Positions 6,110 to 13,434 of a DNA stretch of 21,913 nucleotides are shown in pieces. The notes under the pieces are model-generated. The model was not told where the DNA came from. It was given only the letters and a program-made list of their open reading frames with translations, and made no database searches. This DNA is from an uncultured Oscillospiraceae bacterium. GTDB lineage: Bacteria; Bacillota; Clostridia; Oscillospirales; Oscillospiraceae. The position numbers were made by a program, and so were the translations under genes. The DNA is taken from the NCBI GenBank assembly GCA_958436045.1, contig CAUBIP010000022.1, positions 1 to 21,913 of the forward strand, given 5' to 3'. The number at the start of each line of letters is the position of its first letter. Positions within the stretch are counted from its first letter, which is position 1.

Positions 6110-7261
6110 TCAGCCTTCGAAGCTCTTCTTCAGCTTATCGAAAAAGGATTTTCGTTTTGGGTGGACCGCCTCACTGGCCCCCGCTTCAAACTGACGGAGC
6201 TGGTCTTTTTGCTCCTTTGTCAGATGCGTCGGCGTTTCGACGACGACGGTGACATATTGGTCGCCGCGGTTTTTATAGCCGACATAGGGGATACCCTTGC
6301 CCCGCAGACGGAACGTCGTGCCGGTCTGGGTCCCCTCGGGGATGTTATAGCGGACCTTGCCGTCCAGCGTCGGGACCTCGATCTCTGCGCCGCAGGCGGC
6401 CTGGGCGAAGGAGATGGGCATCTGGCACAGGACGTTTGCGCCGTCGCGCTCAAAGAGCGGATGCGGCGTGATGCGGACGGCGACGAGCACATCGCCGTTG
6501 GGCCCGCCATTGACACCGGCGTTGCCCTGCTCCCGGACCCGGACGGACTGGCCGTCATCAATCCCGGCAGGGATATCTACCAGGATCTTGTGGCTCCGGC
6601 GAATCTTGCCCTTGCCCTTGCAGCGGTCGCAGGGCTTGGCGATGATCTTGCCCTTGCCCTTACAGCGTGGGCACGGGGCCTGGGACTGCATCGTCATGCC
6701 CATGAAATTCTGCGTCGTCCGGACGGTGCCGGTGCCGTGACAGTTGGAGCAGGTCTCCGGCTCTGTCCCGGCGGCTGCGCCGCTGCCGCCGCATTTATCA
6801 CAGGTCTCGACCCGGGAGACATTGATCTCCTTCTTTGTGCCAAAGGCCGCTTCTTCAAATGTAATACTGACCTGGGCGACGATATTCTCGCCCCGCCGGG
6901 CAGCGTTGGCGCTCCGGCTGCTGCGGCTGCCGCCGCCGAAGAAATCACCGAAGATATCGCCCAGATCGCCGAAGCCAGAGAAGCCGCCGCCAAACCCGCC
7001 GCCGAACCCGGCGTTGGGGTTAAAATTCGGGTCGACCCCGGCAAAACCGAATTGGTCGTACCGGCTGCGCTTTTCCGTGTCGGACAGGACCTCATAGGCC
7101 TCGTTGATCTCCTTAAATTTTGCCTCCGCATCCGGCTCGTGATTCACATCCGGATGGTATTTTGCCGCCAGCTTACGGTAAGCCCGCTTGATCTGCTCAT
7201 CTGCAGCGCCCTTTTCGACGCCCAGCACTTCATAATAATCTCGTTTGTTCTCATTTGCCAT
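6110..7261 (-). CDS. dnaJ: Chaperone protein DnaJ (class I Hsp40)
   Basis: A 383-residue Hsp40 co-chaperone that delivers unfolded proteins to DnaK and stimulates its ATPase. It has a J-domain (about 7-70) with HPD at 36-38, a Gly/Phe-rich linker (about 85-110), and four zinc-binding repeats between about 154 and 218 (CDKCGGSG, CSNCHGTG, CPRCKGKG, CDRCKGKG). The C-terminal substrate-binding and dimerisation region follows. All features of a full class I DnaJ are present. The ATG at 7261 has GAGG about 10 nt upstream. A GTG at 7273 would add four residues but overlaps the spacing of that site. It is the last gene of the hrcA operon, separated from dnaK by 109 nt containing a hairpin. Confidence 0.97.
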   Translation of the reverse strand: MANENKRDYYEVLGVEKGAADEQIKRAYRKLAAKYHPDVNHEPDAEAKFKEINEAYEVLSDTEKRSRYDQFGFAGVDPNFNPNAGFGGGFGGGFSGFGDLGDIFGDFFGGGSRSSRSANAARRGENIVAQVSITFEEAAFGTKKEINVSRVETCDKCGGSGAAAGTEPETCSNCHGTGTVRTTQNFMGMTMQSQAPCPRCKGKGKIIAKPCDRCKGKGKIRRSHKILVDIPAGIDDGQSVRVREQGNAGVNGGPNGDVLVAVRITPHPLFERDGANVLCQMPISFAQAACGAEIEVPTLDGKVRYNIPEGTQTGTTFRLRGKGIPYVGYKNRGDQYVTVVVETPTHLTKEQKDQLRQFEAGASEAVHPKRKSFFDKLKKSFEG

Positions 7262-7322
7262 GGAATCACGCACCTCGCTTTATTGGCAATGCCGCGGTCC
7301 GGCGGGAGCCAAACCGCACAGT

Positions 7323-7347
7323 CCCCCGGAGCGGGATGCTCCGGGGG
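7323..7347 (-). promoter_or_regulatory. Perfect hairpin between dnaK and dnaJ
   Basis: CCCCCGGAGC (7323-7332) and GCTCCGGGGG (7338-7347) form an exact 10-bp stem with a 5-nt loop. On the operon (minus) strand no T-run follows, so it is not a standard terminator. It may slow ribosomes or nucleases, or mark a processing site that lowers dnaJ relative to dnaK. Confidence 0.5.
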
Positions 7348-7370
7348 GCGCATTGCGTTTTTGCCTGGGA

Positions 7371-9197
7371 TCAGTCGTTGACTTCTTCGAAGTCAGCGTC
7401 TACAACACCGTCATCCGGTGCGCTGCCGGCAGCACCAGCTGCGCCTGCGGCGTCGCCCTGCGGCGCGGCGTTCTGGTACATCTTCTCGGAGACGGCGTAG
7501 AAGGCCTTTTGCACGGCATCCGTGGCGTCCTTAATGGCCTGGACGTTATTGCCCTTGTTTTCTTCCTTCAGCTTTTCGACCGCTGCCAGGATCGGGGCCT
7601 TCTCGCTTTCGGGGACCTTGTCACCCAGCTCGCCCAGCGTCTTTTCCGTCTGGTAAATGACCTGCTCGGCGGCGTTGTGCGCGTCGACCTCTTCCTTGCG
7701 GGCCTTATCCTCCGCCGCATACTGCTCGGCTTCCTTGACGGCCTTGTCGATATCTTCCTTGCTCAGGTTGGAGGAAGAGGTGATGGTGATGTTCTGCTCC
7801 TTGCCGGTGCCCATATCCTTTGCCGAGACATTGACGATGCCGTTGGCGTCGATATCGAAGGAGACTTCGATCTGCGGTACGCCGCGGGGAGCCGGGGCAA
7901 TGCCCGTCAGCTGGAATTTGCCCAGCGTTTTGTTATAGGCTGCCATCTCACGCTCGCCCTGCAGGACGTGGACCTCGACAGAGGTCTGACCGTCGGCTGC
8001 GGTGGAGAAGATCTGGCTCTTCTTCGTCGGGATGGTCGTGTTCCGGTCAATTAGGCGGGTGAACACGCCGCCCATGGTCTCGATACCCAGGCTCAGCGGT
8101 GTGACATCCAGCAACAGCAGGCCCTTGACGTCGCCACCCAGGACGCCGCCCTGGATGGCTGCGCCGATGGCGACGCACTCATCGGGGTTGATGCCCTTGA
8201 AGCCTTCCTTGCCGGTGATGCCCTTGACGGCATCCTGCACGGCGGGGATTCTGGAGGAGCCGCCGACCAGCAGGACCTTGCTCAGGTCGCTGGCCTTCAG
8301 GCCCGCGTCGGACATGGCCTGACGCACGGGGCCCATGGTCGCTTCGACCAGGTGTGCCGTCAGCTCATTGAACTTCGCCCGGGTCAGGGTGACGTCCAGA
8401 TGCTTCGGGCCGGTGGCGTCCGCCGTGATATACGGTAGGTTGATGTTTGAGGAGGTCACGCCGGACAGCTCAATTTTCGCCTTTTCCGCCGCTTCCTTCA
8501 GCCGCTGCATGGCGACCTTATCGCTGCTGAGGTCGATGCCCTCGGCCTTCTTGAATTCTTCGACCAGATACTTGATGATGGCTTCGTCAAAGTCATCGCC
8601 GCCCAGGTGGGTGTTGCCTGCCGTGGAGAGGACTTCAATGACGCCGTCGCCAATGTCCAGAATGGAGACATCGAAGGTGCCGCCGCCCAGGTCGTAGACC
8701 ATGATCTTCTGCTCAGCTTCCTTATCGACGCCGTAGGCCAGGGCCGCGGCAGTCGGCTCGTTGATGATCCGCTTGACATCCAGACCAGCGATCTTGCCGG
8801 CGTCCTTCGTTGCCTGACGCTGGGCGTCGTTGAAGTATGCGGGGACGGTGATGACGGCTTCCGTCACGGTGCCGCCCAGATAAGCTTCGGCGTCTGCCTT
8901 CAGCTTCTGCAGGATCATCGCGGAAATCTCCTGCGGGGTGTATTTCTTGTCGTCGATGCTGACTTTGTAATCCTCGCCCATGTGGCGCTTGATGGAAGCG
9001 ATGGTGCGCTCGTGGTTTGTAACGGCCTGGCGTTTTGCCACCTGGCCGACCATACGCTCGCCGGTCTTCGAAAATGCCACGACGGAGGGGGTGGTGCGGT
9101 TGCCCTCGGCGTTGGTGATAACGACGGGCTCGCCGCCTTCCATAACGGCAACACAGGAATTGGTGGTGCCAAGATCAATACCAATAATCTTACTCAT
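7371..9197 (-). CDS. dnaK: Chaperone protein DnaK (Hsp70)
   Basis: A 608-residue Hsp70 that binds and releases unfolded polypeptides in an ATP-driven cycle with DnaJ and GrpE. The ATPase domain opens with GIDLGTTNSC (6-15), followed by VYDLGGGTFDVS (167-178) and VGGSSRIP (311-318). The interdomain linker LLLLDVTPLSLG lies at about 360-371, then the beta-sandwich substrate domain and the helical lid. The C-terminus is an Ala/Gly-rich stretch ending in DADFEEVND, close to the usual DADFEEV tail. The length and a short ATPase domain near residue 80 match the Gram-positive type, which lacks the insert of E. coli DnaK. GGAGG stands about 8 nt before the ATG. It is third in the CIRCE-controlled operon, 40 nt after grpE. 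Confidence 0.98.
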   Translation of the reverse strand: MSKIIGIDLGTTNSCVAVMEGGEPVVITNAEGNRTTPSVVAFSKTGERMVGQVAKRQAVTNHERTIASIKRHMGEDYKVSIDDKKYTPQEISAMILQKLKADAEAYLGGTVTEAVITVPAYFNDAQRQATKDAGKIAGLDVKRIINEPTAAALAYGVDKEAEQKIMVYDLGGGTFDVSILDIGDGVIEVLSTAGNTHLGGDDFDEAIIKYLVEEFKKAEGIDLSSDKVAMQRLKEAAEKAKIELSGVTSSNINLPYITADATGPKHLDVTLTRAKFNELTAHLVEATMGPVRQAMSDAGLKASDLSKVLLVGGSSRIPAVQDAVKGITGKEGFKGINPDECVAIGAAIQGGVLGGDVKGLLLLDVTPLSLGIETMGGVFTRLIDRNTTIPTKKSQIFSTAADGQTSVEVHVLQGEREMAAYNKTLGKFQLTGIAPAPRGVPQIEVSFDIDANGIVNVSAKDMGTGKEQNITITSSSNLSKEDIDKAVKEAEQYAAEDKARKEEVDAHNAAEQVIYQTEKTLGELGDKVPESEKAPILAAVEKLKEENKGNNVQAIKDATDAVQKAFYAVSEKMYQNAAPQGDAAGAAGAAGSAPDDGVVDADFEEVND

Positions 9198-9237
9198 AGT
9201 CTGTTCCTCCTATAGAAATCTTTATTATTTACAAAAT

Positions 9238-9780
9238 TTAGTTAGCGACCTGCACCATGGCAAATCGCACGACCTTTTCGCCGATCTTAAAGCCCTTCTG
9301 GAAGACCTGGGCGATCACATTTTCGCCCAAGCTCTCATCTTCAATATGCATCACGGCGTTATGCATATTGGGGTCGAAGGCGTCGCCCGCTTCGCCGAAT
9401 TCGATGACGCCCAAGGCGCTCATGACCTCGCGTAGACCGCTCATGGTCATCTCCACGCCCTTTTTATAGGCTTCGTCCTCCGTCGGCTGGTTGACGGCGC
9501 GCTCCAAATTATCAAATACCGGCAGGATCTTGCTGACGGTATCTGTTTTTGCATCCTGATACAAGCTGTCCTTTTCCTTTTGGCTGCGCTTGCGGAAATT
9601 ATCATATTCTGCGGCCAGACGCAGGTATGCGTCATGCTCCTGGTCAAGCTTTGCCTGCAGGGCAGCCAGCTGCGCGGCAGGATCATCCTGCTGCGGGGCT
9701 GCTTCCGGCTGCTGGGCCGTCTCGGCCTGGGCAGTTTCCTGCGCTGCGTCTTCCGCTTTTTTTGTTTCTTTCTTCGCCAC
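9238..9780 (-). CDS. grpE: Nucleotide exchange factor GrpE
   Basis: A 180-residue GrpE that releases ADP from DnaK and resets the chaperone cycle. The N-terminus is charged and rich in Ala and Gln (low complexity, probably disordered or coiled coil). A long coiled-coil helix containing RLAAEYDNFRKRSQKEKD follows, then the C-terminal beta domain with FDPNMHNAVMHIEDE and the end region IAQVFQKGFKIGEKVVRFAMVQVAN shortened here to its hallmark GFKIGEKVVR. Two starts are possible. GTG at 9780 has AGGAGG 10 nt upstream. TTG at 9786 has it only 4 nt upstream, and its TTGA overlaps the hrcA stop. I prefer GTG. Either way it is translationally close to hrcA, so the two genes are probably coupled. Confidence 0.93.
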   Translation of the reverse strand: MAKKETKKAEDAAQETAQAETAQQPEAAPQQDDPAAQLAALQAKLDQEHDAYLRLAAEYDNFRKRSQKEKDSLYQDAKTDTVSKILPVFDNLERAVNQPTEDEAYKKGVEMTMSGLREVMSALGVIEFGEAGDAFDPNMHNAVMHIEDESLGENVIAQVFQKGFKIGEKVVRFAMVQVAN

Positions 9781-9782
9781 GA

Positions 9783-10856
9783 TCAACGATCCTCCTGCTC
9801 AGTTTTTTCCGGTTCTTTGGGCGCCGGCAGCTCGTTCTTCCCGAACATCCTGCCCAGCCCCTCGGCAAAATAGGAAAGCCGCGCTGTGATTTGTGCGTAA
9901 TCCATTCTGGTGGGCCCGACGACGCCGATCATGCCCTGCATGCCGTCGCCAATGTCGAAGCGGGTCACCACAACAGAGGTGTCTTTCAGTTCCTTCGCAA
10001 TGTTCTCCGGCCCGACCAGCACCTGTACGGGGCTGCTGCGGTCAATGGCCGCTGGGAGGTTGGAGAGCATCTCTTCGTCCAGGTTTGTCAGAAGCTCCTC
10101 CGCCTTTTCCACATCGTGGTACTCTGGCTGCTTGAGCAGCTTCATCTGCCCGGTCAGATAAATTTCATCCCGCTGCTGCTGCTGCAGCACCTGGGTCGTG
10201 AAATCAATGATGATGGGGATCAGGCTCGCTGCCGGACCGGCGCTGCGGGTGATGCGGCTGACCAGCTCCTGGGTGATCCCATCCGGCGCGACCTCGGCCA
10301 AGCTCGCATTGAGCACGGCCGAGAGCAGCTTCAGATCCGCCTCCGTGATGGAGAGGGGCAGCTTGATGAGCTTGTTTTTGACGACATCATTGCTGGTCAT
10401 GACGACGAGGATAAAGCTCCCGGCGTCGGCCATAATGATCTCGAACCGTTTGACTGTCACCGCGCCGCAGTGGGTCGCCATGGCGTAGGCGGGCAGGTTC
10501 GTCAGATTGGAGACCATCTTGCCGACCTGGGAGATCATCGTGTCAAACTCCTGCATCCGCAGCTGCATGGCCTGATTCATGCTCTGGGTCTCATCGACGG
10601 AGAGGCGGTAGTCCTGCATCAGCTCGTCGATATAGAGCCGGTAACCAGCGGGCGACGGAACGCGCCCGGCGGAGGTATGGGGCTGCTCCAGATAGCCCAT
10701 GGCTGTCAGATCCGCCATCTCGTTGCGGATGGTCGCAGAGGAGTAGGCTAGGTCCGGCATCTGGGCGATATACTTGGAGCCGACCGGCTCGGCCGTCTGG
10801 ATATAGCTTTCAACGATAGCCCGAAGGATTTTTTTCTTTCGATCTGTCAGTTCCAA
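9783..10856 (-). CDS. hrcA: Heat-inducible repressor HrcA (TTG start proposed)
   Basis: A 357-residue transcriptional repressor that binds the CIRCE operator and loses activity when GroEL is occupied with heat-damaged protein. The N-terminal winged helix carries LTDRKKKILRAIVESYI, EPVGSKYIA and SSATIRNEMADLTAMGYL. HTSAGRVPS and GYRLYIDELM follow, then the GAF-like and dimerisation parts. An ATG at 10895 is in frame but lies inside the CIRCE operator, only a few nt after the expected transcription start. The TTG at 10856 gives MELTDRKKKIL, the usual HrcA beginning, with AGAAGG about 8 nt upstream. I therefore use TTG and discard the 13 extra residues. It is the first gene of the hrcA-grpE-dnaK-dnaJ operon and controls it. 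Confidence 0.93.
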   Translation of the reverse strand: MELTDRKKKILRAIVESYIQTAEPVGSKYIAQMPDLAYSSATIRNEMADLTAMGYLEQPHTSAGRVPSPAGYRLYIDELMQDYRLSVDETQSMNQAMQLRMQEFDTMISQVGKMVSNLTNLPAYAMATHCGAVTVKRFEIIMADAGSFILVVMTSNDVVKNKLIKLPLSITEADLKLLSAVLNASLAEVAPDGITQELVSRITRSAGPAASLIPIIIDFTTQVLQQQQRDEIYLTGQMKLLKQPEYHDVEKAEELLTNLDEEMLSNLPAAIDRSSPVQVLVGPENIAKELKDTSVVVTRFDIGDGMQGMIGVVGPTRMDYAQITARLSYFAEGLGRMFGKNELPAPKEPEKTEQEDR

Positions 10857-10881
10857 ACCAGCGGCCTTCTTTCTTATTGAT

Positions 10882-10908
10882 TTAGCACTCGGCATCTCTG
10901 AGTGCTAA
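10882..10908 (-). promoter_or_regulatory. CIRCE operator (HrcA binding site)
   Basis: TTAGCACTC (10882-10890), a 9-nt spacer and GAGTGCTAA (10900-10908) match the CIRCE consensus exactly. It sits just downstream of the -10 box of the hrcA promoter, so bound HrcA would block transcription of the whole operon. Confidence 0.98.
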
Positions 10909-10912
10909 GCTA

Positions 10913-10941
10913 AATATACTACCGCCCTCCGCTGTTGTCAA
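10913..10941 (-). promoter_or_regulatory. Sigma-A promoter of the heat-shock operon
   Basis: On the minus strand, TTGACA (10941-10936), a 17-nt spacer and TATATT (10918-10913) form a near-consensus promoter. The predicted transcription start falls at the edge of the CIRCE element. Confidence 0.9.
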
Positions 10942-11013
10942 TAGTTGTTTTTAAATAAATTGTGAACGTTTTGCAGATTTTCCATGACTGCCGCCGGGCG
11001 CTGTGCTTGGCAG

Positions 11014-11271
11014 TTATGTAGTCAGAAAGGCCAGGTAGCGTACGGCCCGGCAGTGGCCCGGCGCGGTGCGGCTGGGGCGGTGGAATACCGCGGTTCGTTC
11101 GGGCCAAATGTTCTTGACCATCTGGCCGCCGACCGAACCGGCTTCGCGGGAGGTCAGGTCGCCGTTGTAGCCCTGCTTCAGATTGACGCCGACTTCAGAA
11201 GCGGCCTCCATCTTAAACTTGTCCATCGCGTCGCGTGCTTCCGGAACATTGATCTGGTTGTTGCTTTTCAT
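11014..11271 (-). CDS. Alpha/beta-type small acid-soluble spore protein, odd C-terminal tail
   Basis: An 85-residue spore DNA-binding protein. Alpha/beta SASPs coat spore DNA, protect it from UV and heat, and are degraded by the GPR protease at germination. Both family signatures are present: EARDAMDKFKMEAASEVGV (11-29), containing the EAASE protease region, and GYNGDLTSREAGSVGGQMVK (34-53). Family members normally end within about ten residues of that point. Here about 32 more residues follow, including Trp56 and Cys74, residues usually absent from these proteins. The start is fixed by AAGGAG 10 nt upstream. A sigma-G-like promoter lies at 11336-11365. After the stop, a weak ACTGCC/GGCAGT stem (10987-11014) has no T-run. 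SASP identity is firm; the tail may be real or the result of a lost stop. Confidence 0.93.
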   Translation of the reverse strand: MKSNNQINVPEARDAMDKFKMEAASEVGVNLKQGYNGDLTSREAGSVGGQMVKNIWPERTAVFHRPSRTAPGHCRAVRYLAFLTT

Positions 11272-11335
11272 GTTGTTGCATCTCCTTTTCTTCTTATTTC
11301 AGGCAGCGGATATTTTCTTTCGCTTGCCTCAGTGC

Positions 11336-11365
11336 TAGTATGACCTGCGGCCGCGGCATTATCCC
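11336..11365 (-). promoter_or_regulatory. Sigma-G-like forespore promoter of the SASP gene
   Basis: On the minus strand, CATACTA (11342-11336) is an exact sigma-G -10 box. GGGATA (11365-11360), 17 nt upstream, is a fair -35 match. The SASP start codon lies 65 nt downstream. Forespore expression by sigma G is the known pattern for this gene family. Confidence 0.7.
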
Positions 11366-11488
11366 GGGAAAACGACGGAAAGTTCTGGCGCTTTCGGCCA
11401 ATGGTGGAAATTCGATATTTTTTGACGGAAAAATCTACAAGGAATTGTATTATTTCATCAGAAAATGCCAAAAACAAGCCGCCGGATT

Positions 11489-11533
11489 TGTCAATGGTGG
11501 CGGATTGACAGGGTGGGGAAAATATAATAAAAT
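11489..11533 (+). promoter_or_regulatory. Promoter with overlapping inverted repeat, before the 96-residue gene
   Basis: TTGACA (11505-11510), a 17-nt spacer and TAAAAT (11528-11533) form a sigma-A-type promoter 35 nt before the start at 11568. The -35 box is the right half of an inverted repeat, TGTCAAT (11489-11495), 8 nt, ATTGACA (11504-11510). This could be an operator for an unknown regulator. The remaining part of 11366-11488 shows no gene. Confidence 0.5.
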
Positions 11534-11567
11534 GGGAAAGTCAATAAGCAGAAGGGAGATGCACGAA

Positions 11568-11858
11568 ATGGCGCAGTCTATGAAGTTGAATGCGAATTCT
11601 AATTCTAATACAATGTCTTGTAACGCTGCGGCAAATTGCGCTGCATCGTCTTGTTCTTATGCACCGAACGCGAATATGACCGGCGTTGTACTGGACGTGG
11701 CCATTCTGGCTGCGTCTATTTTTGTATGCTGGCGAGTTGGTCTGCACGGCCTGATCCTGTGCGGCTTGCTTCTGATGATACTCCTGCGAATTATTCTGCC
11801 GAAAGCAAACGCCCGAGTGGTACGCTGTATGCCCGGCGCCGCGTCAGCGGCGGCGTGA
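11568..11858 (+). CDS. 96-residue Asn/Ser/Cys-rich two-helix membrane protein
   Basis: I do not recognise this family. The first 37 residues are hydrophilic and low in complexity, rich in Asn, Ser, Ala and Cys (for example NANSNSNTMSCNAAANC). Two hydrophobic helices follow (about 39-56 and 59-77), then a short basic end, KANARVVRC, and an Ala-rich tail. Five Cys are in the first 54 residues. The start is the ATG at 11568, with GAAGGGAG about 10 nt upstream; the in-frame ATG at 11559 is too close to that site. A promoter lies at 11505-11533 and a terminator at 11883-11918, so it appears to be its own unit. It is divergent from the SASP gene, which permits but does not prove a role in sporulation. 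Confidence 0.75.
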   Translation: MAQSMKLNANSNSNTMSCNAAANCAASSCSYAPNANMTGVVLDVAILAASIFVCWRVGLHGLILCGLLLMILLRIILPKANARVVRCMPGAASAAA

Positions 11859-11882
11859 GCGTACAGGCGCCTGCCATACTTT

Positions 11883-11918
11883 GCGGCTTTGCTTTTCCGG
11901 CAAGCCGCTTGTTTTTTT
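11883..11918 (+). terminator. Intrinsic terminator after the 96-residue gene
   Basis: GCGGCTT (11883-11889), extended by a bulged GC pair, pairs with AAGCCGC (11902-11908). TTG and seven T's follow. It lies between the small gene and livJ, so livJ needs its own promoter or read-through. Confidence 0.8.
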
Positions 11919-11972
11919 GATTTCATGCTGCATCGCAGCTGAAAAATATACAGTTAAAAAGAGGTAACGAAG

Positions 11973-13163
11973 ATGAAAAAACTCACAAAGCTCTTTAGCA
12001 TCGTCCTTGTTATCGCAATGCTGGTCATGTGCATGGCCGGCTGCGGCGACAAGAAGGAAACAGCCGGTTCCGACCAGAACACGACGGCAGGCGGCGATGC
12101 CTCCACCCTGTACCTGGGCGGCATCGGCCCCCTGACCGGTGACTATGCCAACTACGGCACCTCCACCAAGAACGGCGCAATGCTGGCAGCGGAAGAGATT
12201 AACGCAGCGGGCGGCGTCAACGGGATGACCCTGAAGGTCGACTATCAGGATTCCGTTGGCGATCCCGAGAGCGCAGTCAACGCGTACGGCAAGCTGATCG
12301 ACAGCGGCATGAATGTCTGCCTGGGTGGCGTTCTGTCTGGCGAGAGTGCTTCGATCGTCACCGCGGCGAATGAAGACGACATGATGATCCTGAACACGAC
12401 GGCTTCCGCCGACGCAGTCCTTGAAGGCAACCCCAACGCTTTCCGCGTTTGCTTCGTCGACTCCGCCCAGGGCAAGCTGGCCGCCGACTTCATCGACGAG
12501 AACAACATGCCCAAAGACGTCGCCATCTTCTATCAGAGCGACATCGACTACTCTGTCGGCCTGGTCAAGTCCTTCAAGGCAGAAGCTGAGGAAAAGGGCA
12601 TTACCATTAAAGAAGAGCAGACCTTCACCAAGGACACTGCCACGGACTTCTCCACCCAGATCAGTGCCATCGCAGCAAGCGGTGTCGACCTGGTCTTCAT
12701 CCCCATCTATGCGGCTGAGGCTTCCACGTTCCTGACCCAGGCCAGCGGCAAGCTGGACGGCAAGACCTTCTTCGGCTGCGACGGCCTGGACGGCATCCTG
12801 ACCAAGGTCTCCGATGTTGCTTATGCCGAAAACGTTATGATGCTGACCCCCTTCGCATCTGACGCCCCGGACGAAAACGTCCAGTCCTTCGTCAAGGCTT
12901 ATCAGGACAAGTACGGCTCCACGCCTGACCAGTTCGCAGCAGACGGCTATGACGCAGTCTATGCCATCAAGGCAGCGGTCGAAAAGGCTGGCATCGAGTC
13001 CTCGGACGACGCAGACCTGTGCAGCAAGCTGGTCGCGGCCATGTATGAGATCACCGTCGAAGGTGTCACCGGCACCATGACGTGGGATGAGACGAACGAA
13101 GCAGTCAAGGCTGCCCGTGCGATGATCATCCACAACGGCGTTGCGGAGCTGTACGCAGAGTAA
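11973..13163 (+). CDS. livJ: Branched-chain amino acid-type ABC transporter, binding lipoprotein
   Basis: A 396-residue periplasmic-binding-fold type I receptor, tethered to the outer face of the membrane, that captures substrate for the LivHMGF complex. A lipoprotein signal (1-23) ends in CMAGC with Cys24 as lipid anchor, followed by a Thr/Gly-rich linker. The mature protein opens with GGIGPLTGDYANYG and AAEEINAAGG, typical of LivJ/LivK. Relatives bind leucine, isoleucine and valine, but similar receptors bind other amino acids, amides or aromatic acids, so the substrate is inferred. GAGGTAACGAAG precedes the ATG. Only 54 nt separate it from the terminator upstream. A TATACA at about 11950 could be a -10 box, without a clear -35 partner. 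It is first of five co-directional transport genes. Confidence 0.94.
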   Translation: MKKLTKLFSIVLVIAMLVMCMAGCGDKKETAGSDQNTTAGGDASTLYLGGIGPLTGDYANYGTSTKNGAMLAAEEINAAGGVNGMTLKVDYQDSVGDPESAVNAYGKLIDSGMNVCLGGVLSGESASIVTAANEDDMMILNTTASADAVLEGNPNAFRVCFVDSAQGKLAADFIDENNMPKDVAIFYQSDIDYSVGLVKSFKAEAEEKGITIKEEQTFTKDTATDFSTQISAIAASGVDLVFIPIYAAEASTFLTQASGKLDGKTFFGCDGLDGILTKVSDVAYAENVMMLTPFASDAPDENVQSFVKAYQDKYGSTPDQFAADGYDAVYAIKAAVEKAGIESSDDADLCSKLVAAMYEITVEGVTGTMTWDETNEAVKAARAMIIHNGVAELYAE

Positions 13164-13434
13164 GCAGCACACGCAAATGCGATTTTTATCGCAATGACGC
13201 ATCCTGTGCGTCCAGCCCGGCAACCCGGGCTGGAGACGGGGTGCTGACCAGCCGCCAGGCGGCGCAAGCCGCCTGGCAGCCCAAATAAGGCACAGCGCCG
13301 CTGTGCCTTCGCGGCTTTTTGGAAAAGCCGGAAAGAGAAAAGGCAGCACGGCAGGCAAGAGCCCTGACCGCTGCCGGAGCGCAATCCGGCGGCACGGCTG
13401 CCGTGCGAAAAATAAATTTGAAGGGCGCGTTTTT
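13164..13434 (+). promoter_or_regulatory. Hairpin array in the livJ-livH intergenic region
   Basis: 271 nt without a gene but filled with stems. The stems are TGCGAT/ATCGCA (13178-13193), GACGCA/TGCGTC (13196-13212), CCAGCCCGG/CCGGGCTGG (13212-13233), GCCAGGCGG/CCGCCTGGC (13254-13277), AAGGCACAG/CTGTGCCTT (13287-13309), GGCTTTT/AAAAGCC (13313-13329), GCCGG/CCGGC (13373-13390) and GCACGG/CCGTGC (13392-13406). None has a clean T-run, although a TTTTT follows the fifth stem at 13316. The likely effect is to protect the livJ part of the mRNA and to reduce expression of livHMGF, a known need for abundant binding proteins. Confidence 0.7.

Noticed and set aside
6161..7381. Plus-strand open frame opposite dnaJ
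   Set aside because: It is a mirror of dnaJ codons, crosses the dnaJ start region, and resembles no protein family.
10919..11107. Minus-strand 62-residue frame between the SASP end and the hrcA promoter
   Set aside because: It overlaps the SASP tail and the hrcA promoter, has no ribosome-binding site and no recognisable features.
13303..13434. Extension of livH upstream into the hairpin array
   Set aside because: The added 44 residues are Arg/Lys-rich products of palindromic DNA; LivH proteins begin at the ATG at 13435.
13164..13434. CRISPR-like or tandem repeat array
   Set aside because: The stems differ in sequence and there are no equal-length direct repeats with spacers.
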